DNA of 64,000 nt from Paenibacillus_AR sp051594765 (GTDB lineage Bacteria; Bacillota; Bacilli; Paenibacillales; NBRC-103111). A model generated the notes under the pieces. That model had not been told where the DNA came from and did not search any database. It was given only the letters and a program-made list of their open reading frames with translations. The stretch spans positions 1-64,000 of the forward strand of contig NZ_JBPPGJ010000011.1 of assembly GCF_051594765.1 (NCBI RefSeq), read 5' to 3'. Positions 1-7,670 of this stretch are shown piece after piece; position 1 is the first letter of the stretch, and each line of letters begins with the position of its first letter. The position numbers and the translations under genes are program-made.

Positions 1-1
1 C

Positions 2-337
2 GCCCTGGCTTCCCTGACCTCGGTCTCCAAGCTGCCGTACCATGCTTCCGTCGACGGCATCTCCAACACCTTCTCCATCGTGCCGCAGGCACTGGGCAAG
101 GACGATGCATCCCAGGTACGCAACCTGGTGGCCATCCTGGATGGCTACGCCGTGAAGCAGGGCCATCACCTGAACATCAACGTGTTCAAGCGCGAGACGC
201 TGATGGACGCCATGGAGCATCCGGAGCTGTACCCGCAGCTGACCATCCGGGTATCCGGCTACGCGGTTAACTTCATCAAGCTGACCCGCGAGCAGCAGAT
301 CGACGTCATAAACCGGACGTTCCACAGCTCGCTGTAA
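2..337 (+). CDS. pflB: pyruvate formate-lyase (formate acetyltransferase), C-terminal fragment
   Basis: Only the last ~111 codons are in the window; the gene begins upstream. Pyruvate formate-lyase is a cytoplasmic glycyl-radical enzyme that turns pyruvate plus CoA into acetyl-CoA and formate under anaerobic conditions. The fragment carries the family's C-terminal glycyl-radical motif (RVSGYAV, the Gly being the radical site, about 28 residues before the stop) and the conserved tail ending FHSSL. The following gene encodes the matching activase, the usual pflB-pflA order, which supports the call. Nothing in the visible part looks broken. Confidence 0.95.
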   Translation, partial: ALASLTSVSKLPYHASVDGISNTFSIVPQALGKDDASQVRNLVAILDGYAVKQGHHLNINVFKRETLMDAMEHPELYPQLTIRVSGYAVNFIKLTREQQIDVINRTFHSSL

Positions 338-359
338 CCTGTATATCAAATAAAAGGCC

Positions 360-410
360 CCCACCAAAGGAATCGCCCTAAGCTTCAGAGCTTAACGACC
401 CTTTGGTGGG
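360..410 (+). other. intercistronic hairpin between pflB and pflA
   Basis: An 11-bp perfect inverted repeat (360-370 CCCACCAAAGG with 400-410 CCTTTGGTGGG) encloses a second small stem (AAGCT 380-384 with AGCTT 389-393). No T-run follows, so it is not a classic terminator. It ends 9 nt before the pflA ribosome site (AGGAGG, 419-424), so it may be an RNA processing or stability element, or a leaky attenuator setting the pflB:pflA ratio. The structure is seen; the role is inferred. Confidence 0.6.
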
Positions 411-432
411 AGCTGTTTAGGAGGAACCTTCT

Positions 433-1206
433 ATGAAAGGCAACGTACACTCCATCGAAACCTTCGGCACTGTGGACGGACCCGGCATCCGGTATGTCGT
501 GTTCACCCAAGGCTGCCTCTTGCGCTGCTTATACTGCCATAACGCGGACACCTGGGAAACAGGCAAGGGCAAGATCATGTCAACGGACGAGATCATGGCC
601 GATTTCGAGAGCTACCTACCCTTCATCGAAGCTTCCGGCGGAGGCATCACTGTCAGCGGCGGCGAGCCGCTGCTCCAGCTGGACTTCCTGATCGACCTGT
701 TCAAGAAATGCAAGGCCCGCGGCATTCATACCACACTCGATACCTCCGGCGGCTGCTACAGCACCGAGGAAAGCTTCCAGCAGAAGCTGGCAGAGCTTCT
801 GCCTTACATCGACCTGGTCCTCCTGGATCTGAAGCATATCGAGGAGAAGGCTCACAAGCGGCTGACCGGGCGCAGCAACGAGAACATCCTAGCCTTTGCC
901 CGCTACCTGTCCGATCACAAGGTACCGGCCTGGATCCGGCACGTCCTGGTGCCGGGCTGGACGGATGCCGAGGAGGATCTCCGCAAGCTCTCCTCCTTCA
1001 TCCACAGCCTGCAGAACGTCCGCAAGATCGAGGTCCTGCCCTACCACAAGCTTGGCGTCTACAAGTGGCAGAACCTGGGCTACAAATATTTGCTGGAGGA
1101 TGTGGAATCCCCCTCTGCGGAGGCCGTCGAGATCGCCAAGGCCATCCTGGAGGCCAAGCCGGAGGCCGTAGCTTCGGCAGGCGCCGGGGAATCCCGCTCC
1201 GCTTGA
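433..1206 (+). CDS. pflA: pyruvate formate-lyase activating enzyme (radical SAM)
   Basis: 257 aa, the normal length for PFL activase. It uses S-adenosylmethionine and a [4Fe-4S] cluster to place the glycyl radical on PflB. The radical-SAM cluster motif CxxxCxxC is plain near residue 30 (GCLLRCLYCHN), followed by the SAM-binding GGE motif (TVSGGEPLLQ, about residue 75) and the core ending in the family's HKLGxYKW stretch. The start is ATG 433, 8 nt after AGGAGG at 419-424. It follows pflB in the same direction and is probably co-transcribed through the intergenic hairpin. The last ~15 residues are an Ala/Gly-rich tail with no obvious role. Confidence 0.96.
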   Translation: MKGNVHSIETFGTVDGPGIRYVVFTQGCLLRCLYCHNADTWETGKGKIMSTDEIMADFESYLPFIEASGGGITVSGGEPLLQLDFLIDLFKKCKARGIHTTLDTSGGCYSTEESFQQKLAELLPYIDLVLLDLKHIEEKAHKRLTGRSNENILAFARYLSDHKVPAWIRHVLVPGWTDAEEDLRKLSSFIHSLQNVRKIEVLPYHKLGVYKWQNLGYKYLLEDVESPSAEAVEIAKAILEAKPEAVASAGAGESRSA

Positions 1207-1222
1207 TATACACCACCATCCC

Positions 1223-1263
1223 AAAAACCCCGTTCTGGCGCATCTGGCCGGAACGGGGTTTTT
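1223..1263. terminator. bidirectional rho-independent terminator
   Basis: A 13-bp stem AAAAACCCCGTTC (1223-1235) pairs with GAACGGGGTTTTT (1251-1263). The A-run on one side and T-run on the other let it end pflA transcription on the plus strand and the pectinase gene on the minus strand. Confidence 0.85.
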
Positions 1264-1271
1264 CCCTTGCC

Positions 1272-1319
1272 GAAGGACCTGCGCATGGGCGCCGAAGCGC
1301 CCGTCCCTGCAGGTCCTTC
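1272..1319 (-). terminator. hairpin after the pectinase gene
   Basis: GAAGGACCTGC (1272-1282) pairs with GCAGGTCCTTC (1309-1319), with an inner GGGCGC/GCGCCC stem (1287-1292 / 1297-1302). It lies 8 nt past the stop codon of the minus-strand gene and lacks a T-run, so it probably acts together with the neighbouring bidirectional terminator or protects the mRNA 3' end. Confidence 0.55.
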
Positions 1320-1327
1320 TCTATGAA

Positions 1328-4300
1328 TTATTTGCCTTTGGCTGCGGCGGGATTGTTATCCCGGTTGTCATGATCGGTCGTCACCTTAAGCACCGGTGCA
1401 TAGCCGCTGGCATTGCCTGCGGCATCCAACGCCTGCACGGTGAAGGTGTACGCCGTATCCTTCGAGAGCCCCGTATCCACCTTGAAGCGGGTCACGTTGC
1501 CCAACACCGCCACCTCTTGATAAGCGGCGCCCTGGACCAGGTAGACCTTGTAGCCGGATACCCGTGTATTGTCGGCGGCCGGCATCCATGTCAGGGTGAC
1601 CGAGGTCTTGGTCACCTCCGAAGCGGACAACACGGTTCCGGCCGGCCATACGGGCGCTTCCCGGTCGAAGGGCCCTGCCTTCGCTTTCACGACAGCCGGA
1701 ACATCGGCCGTCTTATCCAGATGCGGGACGAGGGTCGGCTTCCAGCTCACCGGCGTCAGGCTGGAGCCCGCCGTCAGCCGGACCGGCTGGCCGTTCAGCA
1801 TGGAGCCCGTATCCGTAAACTGTTTGCCACCGTTCACCTGGAAGAGAGCCGTAGGCGGCGTTCCCGCATCCATGGCGAAGAAATTGTTCTCCGCATAGAT
1901 CTGAGACTGGTAGCCGACTCCGATGGAGTACAGGTACGGATAGCTGTCATTCTTGTAGGTGCCCTCGTAATAATTGTTGTACAGATGTACTTGGCCGAAG
2001 CGCACCCGCGGCGCGCGCTGGGTCACGTTCTCATAGTAGTTATGATGGAACGTGATGCGCTCCTTGCCGGCATCGGCTGTGTAGCTGTCGCTTCCGCCGA
2101 CCAGCGTGTTTTTGTCATGATCATGGAACCAATTGTACGAGACCGTCACCAGGTCGGAGGCGTTGGTAATGTCGAGCGATCCGTCATGCTGCTGGTACTG
2201 CCGCCCGAAGTACACCTTGTTGTAGTCGTCGCGGTTGTCTCCGTCGCTGAAGCTGTTGTGATCGACCCAGACGTGGGTAGAGCCCTTGACCGTCACGCTG
2301 TCGAAGGCGGAGTTCCAGTTGCCCGAGCTTCCGTCCGTCGGATCCCATTGCGGGAAGTAGTCGAAGGTATCCTCGAACGCGATGTTGCGGACGATGACGT
2401 TGTCCACATTCTGAAGGGTCAGGTTGCCCCCTTTGATCTTGGCGTTGGAGCCCGGAAGGCCAACTAGTGTGGTGTTGGAGCCCACCAGCAGCTTGATTCG
2501 GTTGCCTTGATTGGTCTCAGAGGCCGCACGTGCGGTTTCCAGAGGCCCTGCCGGAACATCGGTCCGGCCCCATACCGCAGGATCGTAGGCTTTCAGATAA
2601 GCCTGGAAGTCATAGCCCGGATCCTTATAGAAATCCATGCCGACCGGCTGATCCTGATCGTCCACGTTCATATCGATGGTACCCTTCACGTAGATGATCT
2701 TCGGCGTAGCGGACGCATTAGCCAGCGCCTTCATCAGCTCGCTGCGCTTGGAAACGGTAAACACCTGGGAGGTCGAGGCATCGGCGCCGCCTCGTATGCC
2801 GTTGGGGTAGGAGCCCCATCCGTCGTTGACGTCAAGCACCTCCCGTCCCAGCTCGGTGACGGAGGAGTCCTTGACGGTGACGATCACCGCAGCCTCTCCC
2901 TCCGCGAAGCGAAGCTTCAGCACCGAGTTGCCGGCCGGCAATCCGGCCAGGAACTTGCGGCTGATGGTCAGGACATGGCCTTGAACGGCATAATCTGAAG
3001 CCGCCAGGTCCTTACCGGCATAGGCAACGGCCTCCGGCCCTTTGGCACTGCCGCTCCATACAGCGTGGAGATCCGCTTGGGCCGACGGATTCTTATCGAA
3101 GGCAGTGGTCATCGTGGTGACCGAAGGCGCAGACGCATGCCGCGGCATGGCAACGGCAGCCGACGGATCCCATTTGTAATCGAAGACCTGGGCCACGGTA
3201 ATACTGGCTTCCGGTCCGGTCAGCTGGGTGGAGATCTGCCGGGCGGACGGGTTGGCTCCCGGGCCGTAGCTGTTGTATTCAGAGAAATAGCTGATTTTGC
3301 AGGTGCCTGCGCAGCCGGCGATCCAACCGGCATTCAGGAAGTTTTGGGAATCGATCAGGGTATTGATGAAGCTGACCCGGGCGTAGTCCTTCCAGGGCCG
3401 GCCCAGATCGTAGACGCCCTTGGCGGTCGGTCCGTCCACTACTTGGGAGTTCAGGAAGACGTACCCCTTGTCGGTGACGTTGGCCTGTGCGCCTGCCGTT
3501 ACGTGTCCGCCGGCCGTCGCGTTGGCCGGAACATTGCTTGCCAGCACCATCTTGACGTTGTCCAGCACCACGGCGTTCGCTTCCCCGAAGATAAAGTCCA
3601 CATCGCCCTGGATCACGCTGTTGCGGATATACTGGCGAGCCTGCTTCTTGGCATTCAGGCCGTTATAGAGCGTATCCTGATAGCCGACCAGCTTCACGGT
3701 ATCCAGAACCGCCATATCACTCTTCAGCGACAGAGCCACCGCCTGCGCGACTTCGTTCCGGGGGCCGGAGCTGTTCTCGATGGTCAGGTTCGACGCGGTA
3801 AAATAATCGCCCGTCACCTCCACGGTCTGGCTCAGGAAGGTATTGCCCGTGTGTCCGGGCTTGCCTGTAGTGGCCGAAGTCCCTGCGTAATCGCCGTAGA
3901 CGATGACGGTGGAGTCGATGCCGGCTCCTACCAGGCTCACGTACGGGCTGGGAACCTTCAGCTTCTCGGTGTATACGCCAGGCGCGATGGAGATGACGAT
4001 CCGTTGGGCATTAGCGGCCGGAACCTGATCCACCGCCTGCTGGATCGTATGGAACACCTTGACCCCGTCAGCCGGAGCCTTCGGGTCGACGGTCAGCACC
4101 TTGGCCGGCATGGCTGCGGCTTCTTCGGCCTCGGGACCTTCCCCGGCGGCATTGACGGCCGTCACCGTATAGGTGTAGGCGATTCCGTTGACGACCTGGA
4201 GGTCCGTATAGGACGTTTCCCCTGCCCCTGTGGCCGCCAATTCGGTGAAGCTCACGCTGCCGGTTCCGGCGGCCCGCTTCACCTTATAGGACGCAGCGCC

Positions 4301-5911
4301 CGGCACGGCGGTCCAGGTGAGGGTGACGCTGCCTTCGTCCGCCTTGGCTGCAAGACCGGCCGGCCGGGCCGGAGCGCCGCTGACCGGTGCAAACGGCTTG
4401 GCCTTCAGCTGGTTGGAGATCATGCTCTCTTGGGCGCCGCTCACAGCGGACACCACGTAATAGTACACCTTGCCGTTCTCGGCAGACGTATCTGTGAAGC
4501 TTGCCCCCTTCGCAGTTCCGACGGCGGTATAAGGGCCGCCGCTGGACGCTGTGCGCTTCACCTGGTACCCGCTCGCCCCCGGCACGGCGGTCCATGCCAG
4601 CTCCACCCGGTTCGAGCCCGATGCGGCGGAGACCAGAGCCGGCGCAGCCAACGGTGCAGCCGGTACGGCCTGCGAGAGCAGCTTCGGCTGGCCCAAGCCG
4701 CCAACGTTGCCGGCCGTCAGCCGATAATAATAGCTCACGCCGGCAGTCAGATTGGCATCCAGATAAGAGGTGCCGGTAATCTTAGGCTTGCCGTTCTGGA
4801 GCAGGGAGTAGAAGGGCCCGTCAGGCGTCGTGCTCCGCTCCAGGGTATAGAAGGTCGCCCCCGGCACCGCATCCCATACCACTGTCAGCTGACCGTCGCG
4901 GACGATGCTCCGGAGGCCGGTGATCTCGGCAGAAGGAGCCGGAATGTCGTTCGGGTAAGCCTGCGCCGCGTTGGAGAGCTCGCTCTCCCCGTTCATATTC
5001 ACTGCGCTGACCTGGTAATAATAATACTTGTTGTTCTCGAGTCCGGCGGTGTCCGAATACGCGTTGGCGGATACGCCCTCGGCGATCTGCACATACGGTC
5101 CTTCCGCAGCCGCACTGCGGTACACCTTGTAGGAATCGGCACCGCTGGCTGCATTCCAGACCAGCTCCACCCGCTTGTTGGCGCCTTCACCGGCCAGATT
5201 CTGGGGCGTGGCCACCTCCTGGCGCTTCACCAGGATGTCATCCACATAGGCGCTGCCGGTGGAAGAGCCGGCCATCCGGAAGTTGACGGAAGCCAGATCC
5301 GTCACCGGCGTCGAGAACTTCACGTTGCCGTAGTAGGCCCCGTTCACGTAGAGATCCGCCGTATTGGCCTTCACGTCCGCCACGTACTTGACGGTGAACC
5401 AGGTGTTCGTCGTTACCGGCACGGGCGAGGCGTTCACATTGAAGGAGAGCGCCAGCTTCTTACTGCTGTCCAAGAGCTCCAGGACGTACGAGTCCCCGAC
5501 CTTCACCGGCTGCATGAAGCGAAGCTCGGCGGTCACTCCCTTGCCGCTGTCGGCCGTAACCGGAGCGAAGGCTTTATTGAAGCCTCCCCTGCTGGGGCCG
5601 TCGTTGATCCAGAGTACGTTGGTGTCGTTGCCCGCCACCTTGGCGGAGGTGTTGCCGTAGCTGTTCTTCAGATTGTCATTCTGGATGACGGTCGTATTGT
5701 TCGTTGCGCTGAAGCCGCTGATGACGCCGCTGCTGAACGGCGCGGTATAGCCCTCCGGCGCAGCCCCCAGCGCGCTGCTCTCAAAATGATCCTCAAAGAG
5801 CACGGTAACGGCAGCCGCCGCATCCGCAGCCTGCGCCGGCGCTTGACCCGCCAGCGGGACGTAGGCTGTAAGAAGCAGCAGGCACAGGAATGTGCGTAAC
5901 CCTTTTTTCAT
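1328..5911 (-). CDS. secreted bifunctional pectin methylesterase (CE8) / pectate lyase (PL1) with FN3 and CBM_X2 modules
   Basis: 1527 aa from ATG 5911; this start is preferred over an in-frame ATG 36 nt upstream because GGAGG lies 10 nt before it and it opens on a clean signal peptide (MKKGLRTFLCLLLL, cleavage near residue 29). Approximate order: concanavalin-like domain 36-230; four FN3 repeats 234-604; pectinesterase 606-920 with catalytic-type Asp in GYQDTL (~746) and DVDFIFG (~772) and Arg in GRPW (~838); CBM_X2-like domain 932-1014; PL1 pectate lyase ~1020-1400 with WVDHNSF (~1217) and RAPRVRFG (~1299-1306); C-terminal FN3 ~1425-1515. The esterase would remove methyl groups and the lyase would cut the resulting polygalacturonate by beta-elimination, outside the cell. 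It has no sortase or SLH anchor, so it is probably released. Confidence 0.93.
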   Translation of the reverse strand: MKKGLRTFLCLLLLTAYVPLAGQAPAQAADAAAAVTVLFEDHFESSALGAAPEGYTAPFSSGVISGFSATNNTTVIQNDNLKNSYGNTSAKVAGNDTNVLWINDGPSRGGFNKAFAPVTADSGKGVTAELRFMQPVKVGDSYVLELLDSSKKLALSFNVNASPVPVTTNTWFTVKYVADVKANTADLYVNGAYYGNVKFSTPVTDLASVNFRMAGSSTGSAYVDDILVKRQEVATPQNLAGEGANKRVELVWNAASGADSYKVYRSAAAEGPYVQIAEGVSANAYSDTAGLENNKYYYYQVSAVNMNGESELSNAAQAYPNDIPAPSAEITGLRSIVRDGQLTVVWDAVPGATFYTLERSTTPDGPFYSLLQNGKPKITGTSYLDANLTAGVSYYYRLTAGNVGGLGQPKLLSQAVPAAPLAAPALVSAASGSNRVELAWTAVPGASGYQVKRTASSGGPYTAVGTAKGASFTDTSAENGKVYYYVVSAVSGAQESMISNQLKAKPFAPVSGAPARPAGLAAKADEGSVTLTWTAVPGAASYKVKRAAGTGSVSFTELAATGAGETSYTDLQVVNGIAYTYTVTAVNAAGEGPEAEEAAAMPAKVLTVDPKAPADGVKVFHTIQQAVDQVPAANAQRIVISIAPGVYTEKLKVPSPYVSLVGAGIDSTVIVYGDYAGTSATTGKPGHTGNTFLSQTVEVTGDYFTASNLTIENSSGPRNEVAQAVALSLKSDMAVLDTVKLVGYQDTLYNGLNAKKQARQYIRNSVIQGDVDFIFGEANAVVLDNVKMVLASNVPANATAGGHVTAGAQANVTDKGYVFLNSQVVDGPTAKGVYDLGRPWKDYARVSFINTLIDSQNFLNAGWIAGCAGTCKISYFSEYNSYGPGANPSARQISTQLTGPEASITVAQVFDYKWDPSAAVAMPRHASAPSVTTMTTAFDKNPSAQADLHAVWSGSAKGPEAVAYAGKDLAASDYAVQGHVLTISRKFLAGLPAGNSVLKLRFAEGEAAVIVTVKDSSVTELGREVLDVNDGWGSYPNGIRGGADASTSQVFTVSKRSELMKALANASATPKIIYVKGTIDMNVDDQDQPVGMDFYKDPGYDFQAYLKAYDPAVWGRTDVPAGPLETARAASETNQGNRIKLLVGSNTTLVGLPGSNAKIKGGNLTLQNVDNVIVRNIAFEDTFDYFPQWDPTDGSSGNWNSAFDSVTVKGSTHVWVDHNSFSDGDNRDDYNKVYFGRQYQQHDGSLDITNASDLVTVSYNWFHDHDKNTLVGGSDSYTADAGKERITFHHNYYENVTQRAPRVRFGQVHLYNNYYEGTYKNDSYPYLYSIGVGYQSQIYAENNFFAMDAGTPPTALFQVNGGKQFTDTGSMLNGQPVRLTAGSSLTPVSWKPTLVPHLDKTADVPAVVKAKAGPFDREAPVWPAGTVLSASEVTKTSVTLTWMPAADNTRVSGYKVYLVQGAAYQEVAVLGNVTRFKVDTGLSKDTAYTFTVQALDAAGNASGYAPVLKVTTDHDNRDNNPAAAKGK

Positions 5912-6057
5912 GCAGCTGAACCCTCCTATGGGAATGATTACGTTCATAAGCCCGCCCGGACAGGCGGCCTTATGTTAGCCATTATGGAGCCCGCCTGACC
6001 CCGCCGCCATAATCATCTCTTTGGAACCCATATGACATGACAAGTCCTGCCGCCGTC

Positions 6058-6093
6058 AAAAAAAACCGGCCCCGCAAGGCGCAGGAGCCGGAT
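6058..6093 (-). terminator. rho-independent terminator after the solute-binding protein gene
   Basis: On the minus strand a CCGGC...GCCGG stem (6087-6091 with 6066-6070) with a GC-rich interior is followed by eight T (6065-6058). It separates the solute-binding protein gene from the pectinase gene, so the latter probably has its own promoter. Confidence 0.8.
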
Positions 6094-6098
6094 TCGAG

Positions 6099-7670
6099 CT
6101 AAGGATTATGGGCGGTATCAGCAGGCTTCCCTTCTATCGTATGGTCCTCGGCATAAGCTTGATTGATCTCCTGGATAATCCGGTCCCCTCCAACGGCCCG
6201 CCAACGGGCCAGCTCCCGGTCGAAGCCTCTGCCGTCCAGAACACCCAGCATGTAGTTGTAGGTGGCATCGGTGATGATGGAACGCAGCTCGTCGCCCTTC
6301 TCCGCTTGGGTGGCAGAGATCAACCCCGCCGCAGGATCGGCAACGGCGATGGTCTGGTTATCCTCGATCATGGTGTTGATCTTCCTCTGGAGACTGTTGA
6401 CGCTGCCTTGGGACAAGTAGCGGATGTTGAAGGTGCGGAGAGCCGTATTGTAATCCTGGACCTCCCGTTCCCGCAGCTCCTTGGTCTCCGGCTTCACCTT
6501 GGCCGCATTGCCCTCCGCCTTCACGTAGTGGCGTCCTTCCAGGCCATAGGTGATCAGATTGTTCACATCCTCCTCCAGCAGCTGATCGAAGAAACGGAGC
6601 ACCCTCTTGAGCTCCTCCTCCGTCTTCACCGCTGACTTGGGGAACAGGTAAAGTCCGCCCAAGCCGGTTCCTCCCCAGACATGCTCCCCGTTCGGGCCCT
6701 TGATGCGGTTCAGAATATCCACCTCGGCTTCAGGATTCCCCTTCCTCAGCTTATCGTTGGCATTGGAGGCCAGCAGGTTCGTGATCATCATCCCCGCCTC
6801 CCCGGCGGCGAACCGTTCCTCCTGCTGCACCTTGCTCGTGATCGTGAAGTCCGGATTCATCAGCTTCTCGTCGTAGAGCTTCTTCATGAAATCCATGGCG
6901 CTCCGGTAGGCCGGCGTCATAAAGTCAGGGGTCAGCCGCCCCTCCGACCAGCCCCAGTTGTTGGGAGCCCCCATATAAGCGGCTATATTCTTGAAGGCGC
7001 CGTACACCAGGTCGTTCCGGTCCACCAGCCCGTAGGTGTCCTGCTTCCCGTTGCCGTCCGGGTCCCCGTAGGTGAACGCCTTCAGCACCTCATACAGGTC
7101 ATCGACCGTACGGGGCTCGGCGAGCTTCAGCCTGGCCAGCCAATCCTTGCGGAACTGGATGCCCTGACGGGACATGGGAAGCTCCCAATAGAGACCATAG
7201 TAGCGTCCGAAGTAAGCGCCGTTATCCATAATCGTCTTGTTCATCCGCTTGGACAGGTTCGGATAGCTCTCCAGATAAGGGCCGATCTCCCAAAACAAGC
7301 CCGACCGGATGCCGTTCACCACCGTCGGCTTCTTCAGATCCACCGCCTTCACCTGCACGACCTTGGGCAGCGTTCCCGCCGCAAAACCGGACATCAGCTT
7401 GTCCGTATAGACGGTGTCGGGCACCCAGCTTAAGGCGAGCCGGGTGTCTGTCATCCGCTCCAGCTCGAGCTGCAGAAGCTCCGAAGGCGTCTCCTTGGTG
7501 TAGAGCACCAGCATCATGGAGATGTCCGCAGGCCCTCCCTCCCCGGGGGATGCCTCCGGCTTCACGGGAGCCGTCCCTGTCACCGTTCCCCGGCAGCCCG
7601 ACAGCAGCAGGCTTCCGAGAGCGAGCACCTGAACGGTCCTTCTAATGTTTGCCGACTGCCATCCGCTCAT
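6099..7670 (-). CDS. extracellular solute-binding lipoprotein (ABC sugar transport type)
   Basis: 523 aa from ATG 7670. GGGGAGG ends directly at an upstream ATG (7676) and is well spaced for 7670, so 7670 is chosen. A lipoprotein signal with lipobox LLSGC places the lipidated Cys near residue 26; the mature part reads as a family-1 bacterial solute-binding protein of the LipO/YtcQ kind that binds oligosaccharides outside the membrane (FRKDWLARL, DGNGKQDTYGL, phrases typical of the family). The start overlaps the end of the upstream AraC gene by 29 nt, implying translational coupling. No permease or ATPase genes adjoin it, so it either feeds a transporter encoded elsewhere or works as a ligand-presenting partner of the AraC sensor. 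Confidence 0.88.
   Translation of the reverse strand: MSGWQSANIRRTVQVLALGSLLLSGCRGTVTGTAPVKPEASPGEGGPADISMMLVLYTKETPSELLQLELERMTDTRLALSWVPDTVYTDKLMSGFAAGTLPKVVQVKAVDLKKPTVVNGIRSGLFWEIGPYLESYPNLSKRMNKTIMDNGAYFGRYYGLYWELPMSRQGIQFRKDWLARLKLAEPRTVDDLYEVLKAFTYGDPDGNGKQDTYGLVDRNDLVYGAFKNIAAYMGAPNNWGWSEGRLTPDFMTPAYRSAMDFMKKLYDEKLMNPDFTITSKVQQEERFAAGEAGMMITNLLASNANDKLRKGNPEAEVDILNRIKGPNGEHVWGGTGLGGLYLFPKSAVKTEEELKRVLRFFDQLLEEDVNNLITYGLEGRHYVKAEGNAAKVKPETKELREREVQDYNTALRTFNIRYLSQGSVNSLQRKINTMIEDNQTIAVADPAAGLISATQAEKGDELRSIITDATYNYMLGVLDGRGFDRELARWRAVGGDRIIQEINQAYAEDHTIEGKPADTAHNP

Noticed and set aside
3065..5899. Very long open frame (944 codons) antisense to the pectinase gene
   Set aside because: No domains, low complexity and Arg/Gly-rich text; explained by the codon bias of the GC-rich gene on the other strand.
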